In this document: piece after piece, positions 23,332-31,876 of the stretch | How the letters are laid out: every line of letters starts with the position of its first letter | Position numbering within the stretch: position 1 is the stretch's first letter | Made by a program: the position numbers and the translations under genes | Assembly: GCA_018466975.1 (NCBI GenBank) | Contig: CM031563.1 | Coordinates: 186,001-250,000 of the forward strand | Reading direction: 5' to 3' | DNA from: Sparassis latifolia | Lineage: Eukaryota; Basidiomycota; Agaricomycetes; Polyporales; Sparassidaceae | DNA: 64,000 nt | Notes under the pieces: generated by a model | Databases searched by the model: none | Told to the model about the DNA's origin: nothing | What the model saw: the letters and a program-made list of their open reading frames with translations, nothing else

Positions 23332-25131
23332 TCACCAATGAGCATGCATGCTCGCACCCTTGGCGTGGGCCTCGTAAAGCGCGGGCACCGGTTGCAGTGG
23401 GTACGGCGGGAGAGCCGTCGGCGGGACGGCATAAGGGGCGTAAGGAGGAAAGACGCCGAGTGCTGGGGAGAACCCTACGTTCGGAGGCGCCACCGGTATC
23501 CGCATCTGCCACTGCTGCTGCGCCTGCATGTGCATCGTCATCTGCATGTACGCCGCCATGGCAGGGTTGGTCGGGGAGAGTGTGGGAGCGAAGGGCGCGT
23601 ACGGGACCTGCGAAGGGTAAAACGTGGACGCCTGTGACGCGGTCGGGCTACAGGGCACATTGAAGTTGTCTAAGGAGGCGGCGGGTGAGAAAGGGCCACC
23701 TAAGGTGGATGAAGATGTTGACTGGCTCGCACTGCTCGCAGGCCTCGCGTGGGCGGAAGAGGTCGCTGTAACACCAGACAGGCCTGATATCCACCCATCC
23801 TCCGACATAGTGGACTCGAGCCTGCCGTCTTCTTGTACGATGCTAGTAATCCATCCATCAGTGTCGGATAGTACATCAGCCCTGGAGGTGGTGGCCTCGG
23901 AGTTATCTTGCTCCGACCCGTCCTCTGAAGACTCCACTGCATCCTTCACGGTAGGTAGGGAACTCCGGTGGCTGCAATCCATCCTTCTGCCCTTGCTCGG
24001 TCTCTCTCGTGAGTTTGACGAACGAAGACGGTCCACGAGCTCGCGTGTCTTCGACGAATGGCGTGCACGCTGAGGGCTAGAGCCTTCGGATAGAAAGGCG
24101 GGGAGGAAGGCGGCAGATGGTCGTCGGGTAGTCATTCGGGACGCGTGTCCCTGCAACGTGGCAGATGCAAACATGTCTACCTGATTGTAGAATCCATTCT
24201 CGTCCTTCTGAAGCGTCGGCGGGAGCGAACGAGACCCAGACCGAGGGGCTGATTTGGAATTCAGTGATGGGAACTCAAATTCATATGACGGGGAGGAATA
24301 GTGTGGAGAGCGCGAAGGTGAGGGTGATGAATATGGGTAATGAAGGGGGAAGGAGTTAACCGACGTTGAGAGTAGGGGGATGAATGAAAGAGCGGACGCA
24401 TCCAGTGGCTTCGATGGCAGGGGAGAAAAGACCTGATCTTTGTCGGGAGACGAGGACTCACGGCCGTCGCTGAAAACTGCATGGGCATACGACTTCTTTG
24501 TCGCTTTAGGTGTCGACGGGAGTGGATCGGAATCGACAGAAAGCTCTGAATCCGTGGGGTCCAACAGGTCAGGTGAAGTGCGAGGAACACTGGACAACAC
24601 GCTTGGACTATCGATGGCGTTCAGATCCCACAGGTTCTTGTCTGGCAGCCCATCCCAAAGCGACAGCGACGGCTGGAGCTCGAGCACGCCGCCCAGGAGC
24701 ATCCGCACCTGATCGTCCCATATCTTCTGCAGCATCGCGAGCTTGGGCTCCTCCAGCTCACCGTCGAAAAGTTTGGGCACTTCTACATCGACGCGCACCT
24801 CGCTCTTGTCAGGAGACATGCCGACGTCCGCTTCATAAGTGCTGATTGCGTCCTCTGCAACTCTGACTCCCACCAACGTCGGATTCAAATCCTGCTCGTC
24901 TGGAGAGCGCGGTTCCTCCACGACAGGCCTCCATCTGGTGCGCAAAAGTAAATCATGATAATGCGGTGGCCGTGGGTGGATCGGTGTGGCTGCCGGGATT
25001 CGGTCGCGCTCGCCCTTCCTCCTGAGATACGACCACGAGACGCGGCTGTACGGGATTTTCCACTTGGGTGGAGCATGCGGCCTCGGGCGTACATCCTTGT
25101 CGACGACGGCCGGTATGCTATCAGAAGACAT
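23332..25131 (-). CDS. long disordered hypothetical protein
   Basis: Not recognised. One uninterrupted frame; ATG 25131 (MSSDSIPAVV) is chosen because upstream codons to 25233 have low-complexity basic content. About 599 aa. The N-terminal third looks most ordered: WKIPYSRVSWSYLRRKGERD, then PKLFDGELEEPKLAMLQKIW and DQVRMLLGGVLELQPSLSLW. The remainder is Ser/Pro-rich, with two similar short acidic-aromatic motifs (LSDTDGWITSIVQEDG and MSEDGWISGLSG). A Met/Gln-rich stretch (MQMTMHMQAQQQWQM) and a Pro/Tyr-rich tail follow. The composition suggests a regulatory or scaffold protein. No signal peptide or membrane segment was seen. Confidence 0.65.
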   Translation of the reverse strand: MSSDSIPAVVDKDVRPRPHAPPKWKIPYSRVSWSYLRRKGERDRIPAATPIHPRPPHYHDLLLRTRWRPVVEEPRSPDEQDLNPTLVGVRVAEDAISTYEADVGMSPDKSEVRVDVEVPKLFDGELEEPKLAMLQKIWDDQVRMLLGGVLELQPSLSLWDGLPDKNLWDLNAIDSPSVLSSVPRTSPDLLDPTDSELSVDSDPLPSTPKATKKSYAHAVFSDGRESSSPDKDQVFSPLPSKPLDASALSFIPLLSTSVNSFPLHYPYSSPSPSRSPHYSSPSYEFEFPSLNSKSAPRSGSRSLPPTLQKDENGFYNQVDMFASATLQGHASRMTTRRPSAAFLPAFLSEGSSPQRARHSSKTRELVDRLRSSNSRERPSKGRRMDCSHRSSLPTVKDAVESSEDGSEQDNSEATTSRADVLSDTDGWITSIVQEDGRLESTMSEDGWISGLSGVTATSSAHARPASSASQSTSSSTLGGPFSPAASLDNFNVPCSPTASQASTFYPSQVPYAPFAPTLSPTNPAMAAYMQMTMHMQAQQQWQMRIPVAPPNVGFSPALGVFPPYAPYAVPPTALPPYPLQPVPALYEAHAKGASMHAHW

Positions 25132-26416
25132 GGGAAGAGTACGACGAAAGTGAAGCCGCTGCGGAGGTCGTTGAAGAGAAAGAGGAGGAAAAGCGGTGAG
25201 CCAGGTTCTGGAACGGAAGTGGCGAGTCCTCAAAGGGGTAGAGTCATACAGTGTGACAGTCCCACGTTGGTTGCTTGAGATGAAAAGCGGACGAACAAAA
25301 GCGATTGTCAGGTTATCAGTGCCAATCGTGCATGTGTTCGCGCCAGTGATCTAGTACGCCCTCGCTAGCTGCAAAAGGAGGACGGTGCTCTGGTATCGGC
25401 TCGTGCACATTGTAGATCGAACTTGACAGCGCACAGCGCTTGCCTTTTGCGATTGCATAGGCGCATAAGAACGGTTCTTACAACATCACATTATATAGAC
25501 GATCTATACAATATACAAAGGATGCATGCAACGTGACGCAGTACGGACCGAGGCCGGGAAGAGTCATGCAGTACGGTTACACGCTTCAAAAAGCAACATG
25601 TTCAGTGGATGGAATCAATAGAGGCGTCCTTGCACAGCCGATCCGACGAATGAATCAGTTGGCAAAGTCCTCGAGAGAGACGAAAGAAGAAGAGCTCATC
25701 CATACATTCGGAACTGTATCGAGCAAGGACGCTTCAGAGAAAAACCTGCCGTATTCCTCTTCGCTATGACTTGCATTTATTCAAGAGGAGGCGACGCATC
25801 GTATCTGTGGAGGGCGATCAATGAATGGTCAGAGATGCAGATGCGCGAGCAAGACGAGAAGGAACCGGAGGCGGCACAACATCCTGCTCCACCATCGAGA
25901 TGTGGGTGTACTGTCATATCAACGTGTAGTCAGTAGGTATTCGCCACGGAGAAGAGTTCAGCTCACACGACGGTCCCTGTGCAACGAGCTCAAACACTGC
26001 CACGGCTGGTAACGCATCGACGGGGAACAAGGCTTGGACCGGGCAGGCATACGAGTGCGAAGTGATTTGTCCTCGTCTGTCAAATAAAGATCTCCGAACG
26101 CAGTAAGCAGGCATCGTTATCATCCTTCATCTTGACACGCCAAAGAGCCGCTCAGACCTTGTAGACATGGAGCGGCATTAGACATGTCGTATGCGTGCAG
26201 TGGCGATATCAATTTGAAGAGGGACGAGTTCTGAAGGGGCATGAACACTCACAATGCAATCTGACATGGTGTAATATCATGCATTGTGAATGTTCATGCC
26301 CATGCCGAGTATTGGGAGGACGGCCCACGAAAAAAGCTGGGGACGAAGGAAGGCCAAAGGAAGGCTGTTGTCACTCAGTACTCAGCCCTGGCGCGTGATG
26401 CAAACATGGATAAATA
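25132..26416. other. intergenic, no gene seen
   Basis: About 1.3 kb upstream of two divergent genes. No spliced coding structure was recognised. It contains a 22 bp-arm hairpin at 26237-26301, described separately, and short AT-rich repeats around 25490-25515. Confidence 0.45.
26237..26301. repeat. near-perfect inverted repeat (hairpin)
   Basis: Arms 26237-26258 and 26280-26301 are 22 bp each with one mismatch. The left arm begins GGGCATGAACACTCAC and the loop is 21 nt. It lies in a gene-poor spacer about 190 bp upstream of the SLD7-like start. It could be a remnant of a small foldback transposon or a regulatory cruciform. Confidence 0.75.
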
Positions 26417-26432
26417 ACGCGTCGCGACGCGT
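26417..26432. promoter_or_regulatory. double MluI cell-cycle box (MCB) palindrome
   Basis: Two ACGCGT boxes separated by CGCG form a perfect 16 bp palindrome, ending 58 bp before the ATG at 26491. In fungi ACGCGT is bound by MBF (Mbp1/Swi6-type) to drive G1/S genes. The downstream gene is a likely replication factor, so the context fits. Binding is inferred. Confidence 0.55.
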
Positions 26433-26490
26433 CCGGTCACGGCAGTTCACTTTCCCGACCACTGCGACTGCTTCCGCCTTACTCGCTCCC

Positions 26491-27909
26491 ATGGCAGCAG
26501 CCCACCGTCTGCTGTACCGAGGGGCGCTTTCTCTTCCCGACTCCCATCTCCTCCTCGACGGCCTCAGCTTCACCGCCACCATCGCCGATGGTGCAGATCT
26601 CTTCAATAACCCACTCGCCCTCGCCCTGGAGAGTATGCGAGGAAGGCCAAGTCTGCACTTCTTGGGAACGACCACGCTGAAGAATGTCTATCTGGATTTT
26701 GTCGGCAATGTTAGCGTGTGTGTAGCCCATGCTGATCCTCCCGCACGATTTGACCTTTTGTGATTTGCTTCAGAGACATCCATCCTCTGTCTACAATCAC
26801 TAGAATATGCTTTGAGAACATACTTTGCTCAATACCTATCACATCCGCTAATAGGAACACCGACCATGGTATCCGTGTCAGCCTGAGCGATAGCAGTGAG
26901 TTTCCTCCTGTCCTGCATGCCTTGTCCATCACCTACGTTTCGGCAGGCGATGTAGGAACAACCGACATCCTGATCTATGGGCAACTGAAAGCTGCAGAAG
27001 ACTCATCCGACGAACCCGTACCATCAACCTCCACCTCAACACCGACGACACTGCACCTCCTCGCGGCGCGCATCCTCCCGACGCCCCCTCCAGCAGTGCG
27101 CCCGCCCCGCCCCGACGACCCGACTCCGCGTAAACCACCCCCATTATTTGGCGCGAAGCGGAAACGCGAGCCGTCCGGACTGAGGTTCGAACTTGGAGAC
27201 TCCGCCAAGCGGAGCAAAGCGTCGCATGCGAAGGGGAAGGGGCCCTCAGACGGGGCCCTGGAAGATGATGAGGATGCGCTGGAGAGGGCACGGGAGGTTA
27301 TGCTGCATATGCCTAGGCCGGGGCCGAGTCGTGCTGGACCGGGGAAGTCGGTAAGGACGCTCGGGAGGGACGCGCGAGTGGCAAAGAGGGATGGCGAATT
27401 TAAGGTGCCGATGCTGCCTGCGAGGTTGACCCCGTTGCCCAGCGAGCCACAAAGCTCGACTGCAGGAAGAAGTGGGCACACGGTGGATGGGAAGCATCGT
27501 GCTGGTGGTGTGCTGGAGACGTCGTCTCCTGAGGACGTCGAGAAAGCCAACAAGGCTGTGAGCAATTTCAGTTTCTCTTTCGGCAATTAGCTGGGAACTG
27601 AGAGTTTCCGCCTAGACGGTGAAGAGAGCCGCCGTGCGATGTCTCGCCGATCACGGAATAGGCAAAGACCACGACGAGTTCAACGAACTGTTCCAGATGA
27701 TCTATCGGGGCACCTCTTTTGCTTTGGTGCGTCACCCTTCTCTCTCAGTAGTGGTGTTGTATGTTAATTGCCTTATGCTTTAACAGAGAAGTCTCATGCG
27801 TACGGATACTGTTGATATACGAACAATTGACGGACTCGCGGACGTGCATGCTAAGCTATACCTACAAAGGCCTGATTATATCATTAATACTACTCCAATT
27901 TCTGAATAG
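26491..27909 (+). CDS. Sld7 C-terminal-domain protein, putative replication-initiation factor
   Basis: The first exon starts at ATG 26491 (MAAAHRLLYRGALSLPDS). A second begins near 26854 (NTDHGIRVSLSD) and runs through a Pro/Ser-rich, basic linker containing AKRKREPSG to EDVEKANKA. Two further exons, from about 27617 and 27788, give TVKRAAVRCLADHGIGKDHD, EFNELFQMIYRGTSFAL and RSLMRTDTVDIRTIDGLADV, then HAKLY, ending at TAG 27909. The terminal block 'K.AV..LA..G....H.EF...F...YRGT.FALR' matches the Sld7 C-terminal domain. In yeast Sld7 stabilises Sld3 during origin firing. The readable frame ending at 27590 is only intron read-through. Exon 1/2 joining is uncertain. An MCB palindrome lies upstream. 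Confidence 0.65.
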
Positions 27910-28067
27910 ACTCAGAGTTTGAGATCGTTTCAGTTGTCTATCAACAAGTACTGAGACGTGACGCGTCGCAATCACGTGCATCAGACATCCACGCATGTGA
28001 CGCAGGGCTTGTTGTGACTTCACCTCAGCTACCACCAAGTGCCTAAGTACTGCGTTATTCTAGTGCT

Positions 28068-28748
28068 ATGTCAGGGCCTCAGGAATATGTAGACCTCTCA
28101 CAGCCTCTCAATGCAAACGTCCACGTCTACCCCGGCGACCCGCAATACTCCTGCTGCCCTGCCCTCACTCTCTCAAAGGACGGCGTGAACGTCCAGGCGA
28201 TCTCCATGGGCTCTCACACAGGCACCCACGTCGATGCCCCGTACCACTTCATCGCAGACGGCACGCGCATAGACCAGATCGGCTTAGAGCGGTTCGTCGG
28301 GCCTGCGCTCGTCGTGGACCTGACTGCCAAGCGTGCAAAGGAGAAGATCGTATGGGCGGACCTCACGCCGTATGAAAGCGAAATGCGCCGGCGTTCAGGC
28401 GAGGGAGGTAGCATAATACTGCTGCTCCGCACGGGGTGGTCGCGCTACTGGGGGACGGAGACGTACTTGGAGCACCCCTTCCTCGATGAGCGTGCCGCAC
28501 AGGGGATTGTGAACGCTGGCGTACGGGTGCTGGGCGTGGACACGCTCAGTCCGGACGAGACGAGCCATGAGGCGGATTTCGCGGCGCATAGGGTTGTGCT
28601 GGGTGCGGGGGGTATTATTGCGGAGAACTTGAATCATCTGGAGGCGATCCAGGAGGGAGAGTGGATCGTTAATCTAGTCCCGCTCAAGCTTGAGGGGTGC
28701 GACGGCTCGCCTGTGCGTGCGTTTGCGTGGAGACATGTGCGCTCTTGA
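28068..28748 (+). CDS. cyclase-family metal hydrolase (kynurenine formamidase-like), copy 1
   Basis: Intronless, 226 aa. It belongs to the cyclase/KynB family (metal-dependent amidohydrolases that include bacterial-type kynurenine formamidase and isatin hydrolase). The metal-binding motif HxGTHxDxPxHF is complete (SHTGTHVDAPYHF). VYPGDP near residue 20 and the VLGVDTLSPD and GAGGIIAENLNHLEAI segments are also conserved, and the end LVPLKLEGCDGSPVRAFAW is typical. The ATG at 28068 gives the expected N-terminus (YVDLSQPLNANVHVYPGDP). The substrate is unknown; N-formylkynurenine or an isatin-like amide is possible. A paralogue follows 482 bp downstream on the same strand. Confidence 0.88.
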   Translation: MSGPQEYVDLSQPLNANVHVYPGDPQYSCCPALTLSKDGVNVQAISMGSHTGTHVDAPYHFIADGTRIDQIGLERFVGPALVVDLTAKRAKEKIVWADLTPYESEMRRRSGEGGSIILLLRTGWSRYWGTETYLEHPFLDERAAQGIVNAGVRVLGVDTLSPDETSHEADFAAHRVVLGAGGIIAENLNHLEAIQEGEWIVNLVPLKLEGCDGSPVRAFAWRHVRS

Positions 28749-29230
28749 GGTGAGGTGTTCGTCTGCTTTTATGTTCGGTGCTGTTCACTGCACGCTGGAT
28801 TTGTAGATTTTGACCCTTGAGTGTAGTGTGTCCGGATCACAGGAGGCCGGTTTATCGATTTTCCTGAGGTTATGTGGCAAGTTATGTCTCAGTACAACAC
28901 TCTGAGGTGTTCAATGAAGAATGTGACATCTCATTGAGAACCTCGTGAACGTGAGTGTTCTTCAAGGAGACTTACCTCGCTCCTAGCTTTCATCCAAAGG
29001 CCCACTAAGTCAATCCTCATCAGATAATACATTCCGCCTACGACACGGGTTCAAAGTCGAGTTGAGGCTGTTCCTCACCGTAGCGTGGGCGATGGCGGGT
29101 CCGGACCGGTCAGCCGTGGCATATATGCACGATGAATACCGCCTGATCGATACTCATCGTCTCACCCAAGTAAACCACGCAATATTTGGGAGACCTCAGA
29201 GTCGCGCCAGCCCCCGCGTCTGTGCCACCC
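28749..29230. other. spacer between tandem cyclase genes
   Basis: Spacer of 482 bp with no coding signal. It contains the 3' region of copy 1 and the promoter of copy 2; a TATATGC near 29121 may serve as TATA. Confidence 0.4.
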
Positions 29231-29932
29231 ATGTCCTCCCCAAAGCGCGCGATCATCGACCTCACGCACCCGCTCGTCCCTGCAGGCGTGCCCGCCTGCC
29301 CTGGCCACCCAATCTACAACGCAGAGCTCATCTCCTCGCTCTCCGCCGGGGCGTTCGCGAACGTGCACGCGCTCTCGCTCGGCTCGCACACAGGCACGCA
29401 CCTTGACGCGCCGTACCACTTCTTCATGGACGGCGCGCCCATCCACGCGCTCGACCTCGAGCTCCTTGCCGCAGCGCCCGCGCTCGTCGTAGACCTCCGC
29501 GCGAAGCCCGCGCACGCCCCCATCACCTGGGCGGACCTCACTCCGCATGCGCACGCGATGCGCTCCGGCGTCGCGCTCCTCCTCTGCACCGGCTGGTCGC
29601 GGTTCTATGGGCAGGAGAACTACAGCGACCATCCGTGGCTCGAACCTGATGCGGCGCGCCGCGTGCTGGAGATGGGCGTGCGCGTCATCGGCATGGACGC
29701 GCTCAGTCCGGACGAGTGGGCCGCCGGCGTGGACACGGGGATGGTGCACCGGATCGTGCTCGGGAGCGGGGGAGTGATCGTGGAGAATTTGTGTGGGCTC
29801 GGCCGGCTAGTGGAGAGCGGGTGGGAGCGGCCGTTGGTGAGCTTGCTCCCGCTGAATCTGCAGGGGTGCGATGGGAGCCCGATCAGAGCTGTGGCTTGGG
29901 AAGGAAAGGAGGAAAGCGGTTCGTCGGTATAA
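29231..29932 (+). CDS. cyclase-family metal hydrolase (kynurenine formamidase-like), copy 2
   Basis: Intronless, 233 aa, paralogue of the gene at 28068. The same motif is intact (SHTGTHLDAPYHFF), as are the VIGMDALSPDEW, GSGGVIVENLCGL and LLPLNLQGCDGSPIRAVAW segments. The start ATG 29231 (MSSPKRAIIDLTHPL) is preferred to an in-frame upstream triplet because the family begins at the 'IDLTHPL' strand. Codons are strikingly G/C-ended compared with copy 1, so the pair is an old duplication or one copy has a different history. In copy 1, VYPGDP precedes the motif; here the equivalent reads ACPGHP, a substitution near the active site that may change the substrate. Confidence 0.87.
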   Translation: MSSPKRAIIDLTHPLVPAGVPACPGHPIYNAELISSLSAGAFANVHALSLGSHTGTHLDAPYHFFMDGAPIHALDLELLAAAPALVVDLRAKPAHAPITWADLTPHAHAMRSGVALLLCTGWSRFYGQENYSDHPWLEPDAARRVLEMGVRVIGMDALSPDEWAAGVDTGMVHRIVLGSGGVIVENLCGLGRLVESGWERPLVSLLPLNLQGCDGSPIRAVAWEGKEESGSSV

Positions 29933-30096
29933 CTACGGCAGGACGCGATTGAACCGCTGTTGTCAATCTGCTTCGATATACCCATTCTCAGGGCAGGCAA
30001 CCAAGTTTCAATCTAAGGCGCTTGTATCATTGTCCGATGAGTAGATATACGTCTACACAGATACAATACAGGGTATGTACATCACTTGTCTGAGTC

Positions 30097-31448
30097 TCAA
30101 GTCACGTCGTTTCCCTCGTCAGCGACACCGGGCTCCTGCGCAAGCTTCTCCCTCCCTTCCCGAATCGCCCGCTCCACCACTGCGTTAAACTCCACCGGGC
30201 GCTGCATGGCGATCCCATGGCCCGTGCCGTCGAGCACCACGAGTTCCGCGTTGGGCATGTGCTCCGCTATGTAGCGGCTCTCGCTTGTGTCGACGACGTT
30301 GTCCTCGTCTCCGACCATGATCACGACCTTGGGGATTGACGTCGCGATCGTGCGGAGTCGCTCCGGCGAGACCGTGTGCGTGACCGCCGCCGCCATTTGT
30401 GAGAGTGTGCCCAGCGCTTTTTGCGGGGGGGTCACTTGCATGCGCTTGCGATACACCTGCGGGGAGGGCTTAGTCTGTTCATGGAAGTACCTGTACCGGC
30501 GGAGGACTCGCCTCCATTTGGACCTCCCGGTTCGTCCGGCCCTCAGAGTCGTTGGGCGCTGGCGAATCCAGCCACGTTTGGGGAATAGCATGTTGAGAGT
30601 GATTGGGATTTTGTCGTAGGGGTTGCGAGTCATGAAAATTCTGAACTCAGCGTCAGACTGAATGAATCGATGCGACGAGTCATTCCGGGATGTACCTGCT
30701 CAACGATAACATGCCCTTGCACTGGAAGCACAGTGAGGAACGCGTCAGCGAGCGCGGTTTGGACACTTACGGAAGGTAAGGTCGCCAGGGACTTCCCGCG
30801 CGCTCTTGTTACTGCGAGCGTTAGGGAAATTATGCGGTCAGGTATCCGCGTAGCAAGCTCTGTATGGAATTTGGTCTGGACGGGTGACGAAACGAAGGGA
30901 TTCGATATCGTACCCTGAGCGATCATGCCTCCCAACGAGGTTCCAACCACATGCACATCCCGCTTGGCGGTCCATCCGACATAATCCAGGAGCACAATCG
31001 CATCTTCCGACATCCCACTCGTGCTGCATGAATATGGTTGTTACACGGGGTGACCGCATCGGTGAACAGATTAATAAACGTACTTGTACGGTCCCATCGG
31101 AATCCCGCTGTTCCCGATACCTCTGTTGTCGAACACCAGGATAGAGTACTCGGGCTTGCGCCCGAAATATTCGACCTGCTGATAGCCTGTGAAAGACGTC
31201 GAATTCAAGCTAATGTTGTATGTATGAGAAGCGATCGACAAGTTTCTAGCATTGCGCACACACCCCATGATGAAGAGCATCTTCTCCGGCCCCGAGCCAT
31301 GCTGTTCAAAGTACAGCGAATGACTCTCGATTGGGCTTGCACCCTTCTTGAGGAGGGTAACCGGACAGAAGCCGCGCCGTGTGCATGTTGCTGGGTCGAA
31401 TACCGTCGGGATGGCTTGCACATCAGCGTCTGATTTCGTCGCAGCCAT
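30097..31448 (-). CDS. alpha/beta-hydrolase fold protein
   Basis: Several exons. ATG 31448 (MAATKSDADVQAIP) is chosen over an upstream in-frame ATG because it fits the fold start. The nucleophile elbow GTSLGG lies in VHVVGTSLGGMIAQ, the acid is probably in IMVGDEDNVVD, and the histidine is in LDGTGHGIAMQRPVEFN. An oxyanion segment (HGSGPEKMLFIMG) and SILVFDNRGIGNSG match the family. A variable basic cap region lies between (RNPYDKIPITLNMLFPKRGW). Cytosolic localisation is likely, since no signal peptide is seen. The substrate is unknown. It lies convergent to cyclase copy 2 and divergent from glucosidase II; a functional link to the cyclases is possible but unproven. Confidence 0.82.
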
Positions 31449-31876
31449 GCTGGAATGGAGGGATTGGCGAGCGCGAGTTGCTGCCTTTATGTTCCAGCGT
31501 TCAGGCAACCGAACATGAGATTGATGTGGCTATCTCTGTCCTCCGCCGGCACGCCACGCCTGAAATCCGCAGCTGCACGGCACGTCGAGAATGTTTTCCT
31601 CGCAAAGAGTAGTAGAGGATGTCCGCCTGCGTTTGTTTGACGGGAAAGATGTCGCAGGAGAATGTGCATGGGACCAACACGAGCCCCCGACGCGTCGAAA
31701 CGCGTGAAACATCCTTCCGTCTTTCGATCGCTAACCGGTGTGGCGGGGTAGATTGCCGGACACGTGCACTCAGCCAGCAATGCTTCCGAGTGAACTGAAC
31801 GCATTCTCGAGGCTCCCTGTTTCTGTCTCTGTCTGTGTCTGCGTTGACAATATTCCCAAGAGAACAGCTATATACC
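31449..31876. promoter_or_regulatory. divergent promoter region, hydrolase/glucosidase II
   Basis: Spacer of 428 bp between divergent genes. It holds two ACGCGT hexamers near 31691 and 31703, and a GAACAGCTATATACC segment just before the glucosidase ATG. No further structure was recognised. Confidence 0.4.

Noticed and set aside
27540..27590. C-terminus ...SNFSFSFGN as the natural end of the SLD7-like protein
   Set aside because: It is intron read-through. A GTGAGC donor and two further exons restore a conserved domain.
28068..31448. Secondary-metabolite gene cluster
   Set aside because: Only two cyclases and one hydrolase are present. There is no backbone synthase, P450, transporter or regulator beside them.
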